A stretch of DNA of 6,712 nt, taken from contig DLOQ01000038.1 in the NCBI GenBank assembly GCA_002479655.1, positions 9,828-16,539 of the forward strand, in the 5' to 3' direction. Numbering within the stretch: position 1 is the first letter of the stretch; each line of letters starts with the position of its first letter. The translations under genes and the position numbers were made by a program. Origin of the DNA: Lachnospiraceae bacterium UBA7480 (GTDB lineage Bacteria > Bacillota > Clostridia > Lachnospirales > Lachnospiraceae). Positions 1-5,650 of the stretch are shown piece by piece. The notes under the pieces were generated by a model, which was given only the letters and a program-made list of their open reading frames with translations, did no database searches and was not told where the DNA came from.

Positions 1-155
1 GCCATTCCCTTTAAGGAATGTGCCGCCCGGAAGATCTCATTGATCGTATCCATGTTTTCCGAATCCTGCTCCAACGCAAGGATCTGAGTATTCAGATTCT
101 GCAGATGCTCCTTGGTTTCATCAAGGAAAATGTCAAGATACTGGCTAACGTCCAT
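1..155 (-). CDS. cheA: Chemotaxis histidine kinase CheA, N-terminal fragment
   Basis: CheA is the cytoplasmic kinase that autophosphorylates on a histidine of its P1 (HPt) domain when chemoreceptors signal, then passes the phosphate to response regulators. Only the first 51 codons are here; the gene runs off the left edge. The visible protein starts MDVSQYLDIFLDETKEHL and reaches the P1 phosphorylation motif AAHSLKGM, with the phospho-accepting histidine at residue 46, which is diagnostic for CheA. The ATG at 155-153 lies inside the end of cheB, giving an 11-nt overlap that suggests translational coupling. A purine-rich GGGAGTGAG stretch about nine bases upstream can serve as ribosome binding site. 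The order cheB-cheA matches the Bacillus/Clostridium flagellar operon, so cheW, cheC and cheD may follow outside the window. Identity is secure; completeness cannot be judged. Confidence 0.93.
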   Translation of the reverse strand, partial: MDVSQYLDIFLDETKEHLQNLNTQILALEQDSENMDTINEIFRAAHSLKGM

Positions 156-735
156 CTTTTCTCACTCCCACTCTTAATATTATTTCTTGTGCAATCTGAT
201 CCAGAGGCACAATTCTGTCTGCTTTTCCAGCTTCAACAATGCTTCTCGGCATGCCATATACGGTACAGGATTCCCGGTTCTGCGCAATCACGAAAATTTT
301 CTTTCTTTTTTCGAGATGAAGAATCCCCTCCGTTGCGTCATGTCCCATTCCGGTCATCACAACACATACGACTTCATCAAAAGGACTGTTGACAAGCGAC
401 TCGTACATATAGTCCGCACACGGCTTTACGCCCTGCCTGTTGGGTTGATCAGAATAATATAATGATCCCAGTCCCGCACCCTCCGCATAATTAAGATGCT
501 GTCCGCCACGCGCGAGATACACACAGCCTTTTTTGATCTGTTCGTGCTCCTCCGCTTCTTTTACCTCAATCATGCTGATCTGCGTCAAACTTTTTGCAAG
601 ATCCTTTGTAAATCCTTCCAGCATATGCTGTACCAGAATCACCGGTGCATCCAGATCGGCCGGCAGTCTGGGAATCACCTGCTTCAGCGCCTTCGGTCCT
701 CCTGTCGAAACCGCCATTGCAACTATCTTACTCAT
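145..735 (-). CDS. cheB: Receiver-less CheB-type protein-glutamate methylesterase
   Basis: CheB removes methyl groups from (and deamidates) chemoreceptor glutamyl residues during adaptation. This protein is only the catalytic domain, about 196 residues. The three triad positions are visible: Ser10 in AVSTGGP, His37 in LVQHM and Asp133 in TGMGHDATEG. Canonical CheB is about 350 residues, with an N-terminal receiver domain that inhibits the esterase until CheA phosphorylates it. None is encoded here, and an in-frame TAG lies at 771-769. I chose the ATG at 735 because GGTG sits five bases upstream and the protein then begins MSKIVAMAVSTGG; the ATG at 753 adds MWRGVV but has no clear ribosome site. 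The end overlaps cheA by 11 nt. Unlike the usual arrangement, a terminator separates it from the PilZ gene. Family assignment is firm; unregulated activity is inference. Confidence 0.9.
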   Translation of the reverse strand: MSKIVAMAVSTGGPKALKQVIPRLPADLDAPVILVQHMLEGFTKDLAKSLTQISMIEVKEAEEHEQIKKGCVYLARGGQHLNYAEGAGLGSLYYSDQPNRQGVKPCADYMYESLVNSPFDEVVCVVMTGMGHDATEGILHLEKRKKIFVIAQNRESCTVYGMPRSIVEAGKADRIVPLDQIAQEIILRVGVRKDGR

Positions 736-779
736 AACAACACCACGCCACATTATATCTACTGCATACTACTGATAAT

Positions 780-788
780 ATTATATCA
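780..788 (-). promoter_or_regulatory. Candidate extended -10 promoter for cheB
   Basis: On the minus strand the sequence reads TGATATAAT, an extended -10 (TGnTATAAT) with a perfect TATAAT hexamer at 785-780. There is no good -35 at 17 bases; TTGCAC is present but about 22 bases away. Transcription would start near 773, leaving a leader of about 38 nt before the ATG at 735. A terminator lies upstream at 895-936, so cheB needs some promoter here. The region is AT-rich, so chance hexamers are likely. I see no flagellar sigma (SigD-type) match. Confidence 0.45.
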
Positions 789-894
789 CAGTGCACGCTT
801 CTCATGGGTGCAAAGTAACATTTTATGCAAAATATTTTATAACAAAATTTTTAAACTTTTTTTGTGCAGTTTAGACAATCAATGGTATTTGCCG

Positions 895-936
895 AAAAAA
901 AGAAAAGGAACCACGCAGACCTCATCTGCCCGGTCC
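895..936 (-). terminator. Intrinsic terminator after the PilZ gene
   Basis: Reading the minus strand, GGGACC, a two-base internal mismatch, and GCAGA form the left arm. TGAGG is the loop, and TCTGC, a two-base mismatch, and GGTTCC complete the hairpin. It is followed directly by TTTTCTTTTTTT (906-895). The GC-rich stem plus U-tract is the standard rho-independent form, oriented to stop transcripts coming through flhG and the PilZ gene. It splits what is often one operon, placing cheB-cheA on a separate transcript unless read-through occurs. Confidence 0.82.
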
Positions 937-944
937 CGTCTGAA

Positions 945-984
945 GCTGCCTCTGCTGCGACCAGCTAGAAGTTCTTCTCACACT
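945..984 (-). repeat. Diverged second copy of the repeat end found at 2771-2793
   Basis: Positions 962-984 match 2771-2793 at 21 of 23 bases (core AGAAGTTCTTYTCACACT on the plus strand). Similarity continues more weakly leftward to about 951 (TGCTGCGAC versus TGCTACGAG). It starts five bases past the PilZ stop codon, in the same orientation relative to the upstream gene as the copy at the end of the ATP-grasp gene. The AT-rich hairpin of the full copy is absent; the GC-rich terminator follows instead. It is probably an eroded or truncated repeat. Confidence 0.6.
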
Positions 985-988
985 TACA

Positions 989-1714
989 CTAGCTTCTGCG
1001 CCTCATCCTTCGTTCTTCTTCAAAGATATAGTGTATGATCGCCTCTCTCTTCCTGTCATCCAGATAGCGGAACTCTCCGCGGTATTCCACATTCTTGGTA
1101 TGATTTCCCACCGGCTGGCTGTTCAGTATCTTTACCACGCAGCTGTATGTTTTCTGCTGTTCGCCTGTGCTGAGAAGGAATCTGCAGTAGATCAGATTTC
1201 CTTTTTCATAGACCATCGGAGTCACAAAACGTATGCCGCCGCCGCTGATGTCAACAATCACGCTCTTATGTTCCGGCTGTCCAAGAAAATCGCTGTTCCT
1301 CGTCGTTTCATACTGCACCGCCTCTTCCTCTGTCAGCTGCCTCGTATTCATGCCGATAACACAGGAATAACGATAATATTCCCGTCGCTGCTGCTTTTTC
1401 AACTCCGAGGTGATCTCCAGCGAAGCTGCCACAAACTGCTCTTCCCTGTACCGTTCCGCCACGCGCGCCTCACAGGTATAGATCCCTTTCCTGCCATAGA
1501 AAAATGCCTGAAACTCCGTATCTTTTTCCAGTAGAAGAAGCTTCGTCTTTTCCATGGGCATCAGCACATCTATATGATCATCATCCGGTATTTCATAGAT
1601 CTTGGTAATATAATATTTTTTTTCTTCTTCTTCGGTTTCTCCAAATGCCGGAATCATCTCCAGATCCACCCGTTCTCCGGGTCTTAAAACTTCGCTCGCT
1701 CTGATCTCACTCAT
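989..1714 (-). CDS. YcgR-type PilZ protein, c-di-GMP-responsive flagellar brake
   Basis: The protein of about 241 residues has the two-part layout of YcgR/DgrA (YpfA) proteins: an N-terminal beta-rich YcgR-like domain (about residues 5-100) and a PilZ domain (about 105-235). PilZ binds c-di-GMP through an RxxxR motif, seen as Arg111-EYY-Arg115 inside QRREYYRY, and a D/NxSxxG motif, seen as Asp155-ISGG-Gly160. In characterised relatives, c-di-GMP-bound protein contacts the motor or stator and slows swimming. I chose the ATG at 1714, which overlaps the flhG stop by eight bases (ATGAGTGA). The in-frame ATG at 1732 adds MPARKI but has no ribosome site. Placement directly after flhG fits a flagellar role. 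A terminator follows 52 bases after the stop. c-di-GMP binding is inferred from intact motifs; the brake role comes from family and context. Confidence 0.88.
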   Translation of the reverse strand: MSEIRASEVLRPGERVDLEMIPAFGETEEEEKKYYITKIYEIPDDDHIDVLMPMEKTKLLLLEKDTEFQAFFYGRKGIYTCEARVAERYREEQFVAASLEITSELKKQQRREYYRYSCVIGMNTRQLTEEEAVQYETTRNSDFLGQPEHKSVIVDISGGGIRFVTPMVYEKGNLIYCRFLLSTGEQQKTYSCVVKILNSQPVGNHTKNVEYRGEFRYLDDRKREAIIHYIFEEERRMRRRS

Positions 1715-2594
1715 TATTTTTCTTGCTGGCAATAATATGCGAAAAAAACGCTGCCATTCCTCTCTTTTTTATTTTACCGCTCTGTTCCAGATTCATCAGC
1801 CGGTCCGCTATCTCCTCATATGCCTTTGCGGAACGGGCGTTAGGATGCGCCAGAGAAACCGGCATCTGCTGCATGACCGCCGTACTGAGCATCTTATCAT
1901 ACGGGATCGCGCCAAGATACTCGATAGGCAGTGACAGATATCTTGTAACGACCGTATTTAACTTATTAAACAAGGAATCCGCCTCGCTCTCATTGCTGAC
2001 ACGGTTCGCGATCACCTTGATCGTGGAATTTTCCCGGCTGAATCTCGGATGCCGGTTAAGCGCCTTCAACAGCGAATAGGAATCCGTAATGGAAGTCGGT
2101 TCCGGCGTCGTCACAACAATGATCTCGCCGCTTGCCACAAGGAACTCCATCACCGCCTCCGCAATTCCCGCGCCCGTATCCACGATGATCACATCCGCAA
2201 TCGCATCCAGCTGCGCAAGATTCTGGATGATATATGTCAGATATTCCCTGCTGAGATTAGATAATCCCGCGATCCCGGAACCGCCGGAGATAAAGCCGAT
2301 CCCATCCGGTCCCCATGTAATGATCTCCGTAATATTTTTCCCCTGATAAATCAGATCGCACAGATTATGCTTCGGTATTGTACCAAACATGATCTCTATA
2401 TTAGCAAGTCCAAAATCCGCATCCAAAATAACAACGCGTTTCCCCCGTTTTTTGAGCTGAATCGCCAGATTGATCGCTGTATTGGACTTTCCGACGCCGC
2501 CCTTGCCGCTGGTGATCGTAATGACCCTTGCCATCGGACGCTGCGTATATGCTCCGGCCTTTATAATATTTCTTAACTGTTCCGCCTGATCCAT
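1707..2594 (-). CDS. flhG: Flagellar number/placement ATPase FlhG (YlxH, MinD-like)
   Basis: FlhG is a MinD/ParA-family ATPase that works with the SRP-type GTPase FlhF to control where and how many flagella are built. The 295-residue protein begins MDQAEQLRNII, carrying the N-terminal DQAxxLR motif by which FlhG stimulates FlhF. The deviant Walker A is GKGGVGKS (residues 30-37, signature Lys31 and catalytic Lys36). The switch I region is LDADFGLAN (Asp58, Asp60) and switch II is VDTGAG (Asp139). The C-terminus, GMAAFFSHIIAS, resembles the amphipathic membrane-targeting helix of MinD proteins. The start has a good ribosome site (AAGGGG, about six bases before ATG). The PilZ gene overlaps its end. 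flhF, normally immediately upstream, is missing here: 169 bases of hairpin-rich DNA and an ATP-grasp gene occupy that position. Identity is very secure. Confidence 0.95.
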   Translation of the reverse strand: MDQAEQLRNIIKAGAYTQRPMARVITITSGKGGVGKSNTAINLAIQLKKRGKRVVILDADFGLANIEIMFGTIPKHNLCDLIYQGKNITEIITWGPDGIGFISGGSGIAGLSNLSREYLTYIIQNLAQLDAIADVIIVDTGAGIAEAVMEFLVASGEIIVVTTPEPTSITDSYSLLKALNRHPRFSRENSTIKVIANRVSNESEADSLFNKLNTVVTRYLSLPIEYLGAIPYDKMLSTAVMQQMPVSLAHPNARSAKAYEEIADRLMNLEQSGKIKKRGMAAFFSHIIASKKNNE

Positions 2595-2627
2595 AAAATT
2601 CCCCTTTTATCCATTCTATCCTCATGC

Positions 2628-2700
2628 CGCAGCTTTGCTGCGACTCAAACAGGAATGAAAAACGCGCTTCAAAAGCGAACTTGTTCGCTTTGCGTTTTTC
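2628..2700. repeat. Two hairpins upstream of flhG, left half of a composite repeat
   Basis: The first hairpin is a perfect CGCAGC/GCTGCG stem with a TTT loop (2628-2642). The second (2657-2700) pairs GAAAAACGC with GCGTTTTTC and, stacked on it, AAAGCGAAC with GTTCGCTTT around a TT loop: 18 base pairs with one six-base bulge. Flanking GACTCAAAC (2642-2650) and GTGTGAGAC (2702-2710) can pair at seven of nine positions. No coding potential is apparent. The strong stem could act as a terminator or 3' stabiliser for the ATP-grasp transcript, but no separate U-tract follows it. Confidence 0.75.
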
Positions 2701-2701
2701 G

Positions 2702-2792
2702 GTGTGAGACTAAGAATTTCTCTGCAATTGAAAATCTTTGATTTTCAATTTGGTAGCCCCTTGCTACGAGCAGCCAGAAGTTCTTTTCACAC
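2702..2792. repeat. MITE-like element with imperfect terminal inverted repeats
   Basis: The element is about 91 bases and has no coding capacity of its own. The left end reads GTGTGAGACTAAGAATTTCT. The complement of the right end reads GTGTGAAAAGAACTTCTG. They share GTGTGA and, after a short indel, AAGAAYTTCT. Inside are a hairpin of 11 base pairs (AATTGAAAATC/GATTTTCAATT, 2726-2750) and a five-base-pair hairpin (GTAGC/GCTAC, 2753-2767). The right end overlaps the final nine codons and stop of the ATP-grasp gene. A diverged copy of that end lies at 962-984. No clear target-site duplication is visible. It could be a transposon-derived miniature element or a dispersed intergenic repeat. Confidence 0.6.
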
Positions 2793-3744
2793 TAATCTCC
2801 TGGTATACCCGTAAGATAGTCTTTATGCTTTCATCTGTCTGAAACCATTCTTCCTTTATCGTCATGCCAAGCAGGCTCGCAAGCAATGCACGGATCAACT
2901 GAAAGCCTGCCGCATTGGACAATCCTGTACCTGCCGCAAGCCGTAAATTTACATCCATAACTTTCCAACAGTCGTCGTGATGCACGAACTGTATATTAAA
3001 TACCATCGGCATCTCTATCAACTCCACAATCTTTTGTATGACAATATCCGCCTCCGGAAGGTTCATCACTGCCGCCTTTGTACATACACCGACCTTGCTT
3101 TCCAGTCTTCTCCTGCATATCGTCCGAAGTTTTTGTTTATCCCAAAATGCTTCCACCGTCACTTCCTGCACGGTTCCGCCTTCTTCACAATACTCTTGCA
3201 CGATCATTTGTTCCCAATCAAATGTGCCGGATTCGCAGCGTTTTAGGATCTCCTTTCCGGACATCCTGCACGCATCCATCGCACCAAAGCCTTCCACCGG
3301 TTTACAGAAATAGAGCTGCTCCGCTTCCAGTTCTTCTTTTTCATATTGCCTGATGACCGGAAGATCATGCTTGACGCAAAATTGAAAAAGATTCTTTTTA
3401 TGATTTAACATATTGTCAGTGATACTGACAGGAGCGATACTTTTCACGCCCAGCGAAGTAAATGCGGGAAGATCCGGCGCAAAAAATCTTTGTTCCCATG
3501 GAATCAGAGGGATAATGACATCGATCCTGTGTTCTTTCAACAATCCATACATATACTCCGCATAACCGGTCTCCTTCACCGGCGGAACCTTAAAAAAGAA
3601 ATCTGCCAATGTCGAGGACGCAACCAGCTCCGCCTCGTTGGTATCGCTGATATATAATGTTATCTTATCCGCATAATATTTCTTTACAATAGATGCGATA
3701 TGCCACGCAGATCCCGTACCCCCTGCCGTTACCCAGAGTCTCAC
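2764..3744 (-). CDS. CarB/PylC-like ATP-grasp protein of unknown substrate
   Basis: ATP-grasp enzymes join a carboxylate to an amine, thiol or similar group through an acyl-phosphate. The 326 residues show a Rossmann-like pre-ATP-grasp domain (1-105, starting MRLWVTAGGTGSAWHIA). A KKNLFQFCVKHDLPV helix (116-130) follows, then the nucleotide-binding segment FCKPVEGFGAMD (Lys148 and the glycine-rich loop). The metal-site region comprises FNIQF (249-253) and MDVNLRLAAGTGLSNAAGF (Asp264, Asn266, Arg268). Aspartate replaces the usual glutamate of the EIN motif, a conservative change, so the enzyme is probably active. The start is GTG with AGGAG about ten bases upstream. The last nine residues (SVKRTSGCS) and the stop are encoded by repeat DNA, so the original C-terminus may have been replaced. 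It sits between exported CAP proteins and flhG. Substrate and pathway cannot be told. Confidence 0.85.
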   Translation of the reverse strand: MRLWVTAGGTGSAWHIASIVKKYYADKITLYISDTNEAELVASSTLADFFFKVPPVKETGYAEYMYGLLKEHRIDVIIPLIPWEQRFFAPDLPAFTSLGVKSIAPVSITDNMLNHKKNLFQFCVKHDLPVIRQYEKEELEAEQLYFCKPVEGFGAMDACRMSGKEILKRCESGTFDWEQMIVQEYCEEGGTVQEVTVEAFWDKQKLRTICRRRLESKVGVCTKAAVMNLPEADIVIQKIVELIEMPMVFNIQFVHHDDCWKVMDVNLRLAAGTGLSNAAGFQLIRALLASLLGMTIKEEWFQTDESIKTILRVYQEISVKRTSGCS

Positions 3745-3775
3745 TTAGCCGCTGCTCCTTTCATATATAACCTGC

Positions 3776-3810
3776 AAAAGCGTCCGAAGGATCAATGTTC
3801 CCCCAAACGC
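3776..3810 (-). terminator. Possible weak terminator downstream of the CAP genes
   Basis: On the minus strand, GCGTTTGGGGGA can pair with TCCTTCGGACGC around a seven-base loop. This gives 12 pairs, four of them G-U wobbles, followed by only TTTT. It lies between the CAP gene stop (3879) and the ATP-grasp start (3744), which is where a terminator would be expected. The short U-tract makes it weak, and read-through into the ATP-grasp gene is possible. Confidence 0.4.
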
Positions 3811-3878
3811 TCCCGCAAAGTCCGCCAAACCTCACATTGCAGCTGCTCTATCTGAATAGCTGCACAAAATATTTTCTG

Positions 3879-4691
3879 TTATTTCACACGCTCAGTAAAC
3901 AGCTGTGCAACATATATCGTGCCGTTGCCATCAACATACACGCCGATTGCCGTCAGTCTGTTGGTCGGATGAAGGATATTCATTCTTTCGGTACTCTCGT
4001 TTCTTCGCGTCCACTCAGCAATCGTACTTACCGCATTCTGCTGATTCCGTGCAATATTCTCCTCACATTCCCTGATATAATCGCCTGCGCTTGTATGCGA
4101 ATAATCCGATGCAAGTTCACGAGCTCTCAGCTGTGCGCGTATCGTCAGATCATCTGACCAAACCAACAGCTTTAATCCTGCATTTTCGCGCTCCATATTT
4201 TCATATCCGAGCAGCTCATATCCCATGCCGACATCCCAGCCATTGCGTATTTCTTCTTTTGATGTTGTATTTTCATTATTTTGTCCTGCGTTTTGTCCTG
4301 CATTTTGTCCTGCTGCCACAGCAGTACGTCCCTCCGCTTTTCCATTGGTGATATAGTGCATATAATAAGCCGGAAGATTCTCACCAAATGCCGCCTGCAG
4401 ATCCGGATATCCTGCCTTGTATGCCTGTACATTAAACTCCGCATTGCCCTGACGTCCTTCCGCCATACCACAGGTAATAAAATGATTCAGAAGCGCTGCC
4501 TCATCCGTACCGAACGCTGCCTTTAAATCGGGATAATGCTCTGCATAATATGTTACGTCAAATACTGCCGCATAATCTGCCGCCGTCGCCGCCTGTGCGG
4601 GCAGAACCATGAAAATAGAAAGCATAACCGTCATCATGGCAGCCACAATTCTTGCCGTCACTGCTGTCTGTACCTTTTTTATCTTCATCAT
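3879..4691 (-). CDS. Exported protein: two YPDL/AEGR repeats plus divergent CAP domain
   Basis: This is a secreted or surface protein of 270 residues. A signal peptide (MMKIKKVQ, then a hydrophobic stretch ending LPAQAA near residue 35) is followed by two repeats of about 45 residues (40-80 and 86-122) of the form YY..HYPDL.AAFG...LLNHF...GMAEGR. An AGQN-rich linker (128-138) leads into a CAP/SCP-like domain (about 155-267). CAP residues His199 (YSHTSAG) and Glu211 (EENIAR) are present. The usual SPGHRANIL segment reads ESTERMNIL, putting Glu235 where the second histidine belongs. Its repeat region is about 82% identical (68/83, hand-aligned) to the upstream paralogue, from which it is separated by 25 bases, so co-transcription is likely. 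GGTG seven bases before the first ATG supports that start. Bacterial CAP function is mostly unknown; none is claimed. Confidence 0.85.
   Translation of the reverse strand: MMKIKKVQTAVTARIVAAMMTVMLSIFMVLPAQAATAADYAAVFDVTYYAEHYPDLKAAFGTDEAALLNHFITCGMAEGRQGNAEFNVQAYKAGYPDLQAAFGENLPAYYMHYITNGKAEGRTAVAAGQNAGQNAGQNNENTTSKEEIRNGWDVGMGYELLGYENMERENAGLKLLVWSDDLTIRAQLRARELASDYSHTSAGDYIRECEENIARNQQNAVSTIAEWTRRNESTERMNILHPTNRLTAIGVYVDGNGTIYVAQLFTERVK
4279..4314 (-). repeat. Three tandem 12-base units in the CAP gene linker
   Basis: Three consecutive units of TTTTGTCCTGCN (plus-strand reading) encode the AGQN-AGQN-AGQN linker between the repeats and the CAP domain of the downstream CAP protein. The unit is a multiple of three bases, so gain or loss by slippage would change linker length without a frameshift. 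The paralogue lacks it. Confidence 0.85.
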
Positions 4692-4716
4692 CTTGAATCA
4701 CCATCCCTTTCTCTTG

Positions 4717-5565
4717 TTAGTCAGTGAAATTCTGTGACCAGTAGATCCCATAGTAACCGTTGAAATAATAGCAACCGATACCAACATGATTAAAAGCCGG
4801 ATTTAAAATATTGGCGCGATGCCCTGGGGAATTCATCCAACAATCCATCACATACTGCGGGTTATTCTGACCGGCAGCGATATTCTCCCCTGCCGCACGA
4901 TAGCTGACACCATTCTGCTTAAATGCCGTAAAGCAGGAGGATCCATCCGGTCTGTTGTGGGTAAAACTTACAGTAATCTCCTCAGCACGCATCTGTGCCG
5001 TATTCATCAACTCCTGTGTCGTAGTAAGAGTGCTTAGTCCATTCTCGGCGCGAATCTGATTCATGATCGCAAGCACCTGATACGCATACTCTGACTCCGC
5101 TGCCGTTGCCGCAGCAGATACCGGTCCTGTGATATAAGAAACCGTCTGATTCGTGCCGCCCGCAGGCTTCTGCTCTGTAATCACGGCAACTCCATTACCC
5201 TGACGGCCTTCCGCCTTGCCGCATGTCATATAATGCATATAATAAGCCGGCAAATCATCCCCAAATGCTGCCTGCAGATCCGCGTATCTTGCTTTGTAAT
5301 ACTGCACATTAAACTCCGCATTGCCCTGACGGCCTTCTGCCATACCGCAAGTGATAAAATGATTGAAGAGCGCCGCTTCATCATTACCAAATACCGCCTG
5401 CAGATCAGGATAACACTGCGCATAATAAATATAATCAAATACCGCTGCATAAGGCGCCCTGTCTATGGGCGCTGCCTGTACCGGCAAAACCATCGCACAC
5501 GAAATCACCAACACTATGAACGCTGATAATATCCTTACCTGCACTGTCTTTCTTTGTCTCTGCAT
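4717..5565 (-). CDS. Exported protein: two YPDL/AEGR repeats plus canonical CAP/SCP domain
   Basis: The protein has 282 residues: a basic N-terminus and hydrophobic core ending LPVQAA (signal peptide, cleavage near residue 32), two repeats (39-79 and 85-121), a linker (122-157) and a full CAP/SCP domain (158-282). The CAP signature positions are intact: His203 in FTHNRPDG, Glu227 in GENIAAGQ, and His249 in MNSPGHRANILNPAFNHVGIG, ending YWSQNF. In eukaryotic and some bacterial relatives these residues line a metal-binding cleft; bacterial roles are mostly undefined, and cell-wall association is plausible. I chose the ATG at 5565 because AAGGGGG lies six bases before it; an upstream in-frame ATG at 5598 would add 11 residues and place that site inside the gene. 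It is first of a pair with the divergent paralogue. No promoter is clear between it and the SRP RNA. Confidence 0.88.
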   Translation of the reverse strand: MQRQRKTVQVRILSAFIVLVISCAMVLPVQAAPIDRAPYAAVFDYIYYAQCYPDLQAVFGNDEAALFNHFITCGMAEGRQGNAEFNVQYYKARYADLQAAFGDDLPAYYMHYMTCGKAEGRQGNGVAVITEQKPAGGTNQTVSYITGPVSAAATAAESEYAYQVLAIMNQIRAENGLSTLTTTQELMNTAQMRAEEITVSFTHNRPDGSSCFTAFKQNGVSYRAAGENIAAGQNNPQYVMDCWMNSPGHRANILNPAFNHVGIGCYYFNGYYGIYWSQNFTD

Positions 5566-5571
5566 AATGTA

Positions 5572-5578
5572 CCCCCTT
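5572..5578 (-). promoter_or_regulatory. Strong ribosome binding site deciding the CAP gene start
   Basis: The minus strand reads AAGGGGG, then six bases, then the ATG at 5565-5563. The spacing is ideal. This favours the shorter 282-residue protein, whose basic N-terminus and hydrophobic core form a normal signal peptide, over a start at 5598. Confidence 0.75.
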
Positions 5579-5650
5579 CTTCCTTTTCCAATAATCATAT
5601 TGATTGTTTCATCTTTGCCCTGATTCCAAGAGCATAATTCTATCCTTATA

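Noticed and set aside
496..1038. Plus-strand open frame of 180 codons across cheB and the intergenic region
   Set aside because: It is antisense to cheB and the terminator, with no ribosome site and no recognisable domain.
2401..2625. Minus-strand 74-codon frame overlapping the start of flhG
   Set aside because: It is an out-of-frame shadow of flhG; the flhG frame has the full ATPase motif set and a good ribosome site.
2628..2793. CRISPR array or riboswitch as explanation of the hairpin cluster
   Set aside because: There is no regular direct repeat with spacers, and no riboswitch core I recognise; a composite repeat fits better.
4321..5450. Long direct DNA repeat between the two CAP genes, as a mobile element
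   Set aside because: The similarity follows the coding repeats of paralogous genes and has no inverted ends or transposase; tandem gene duplication explains it.
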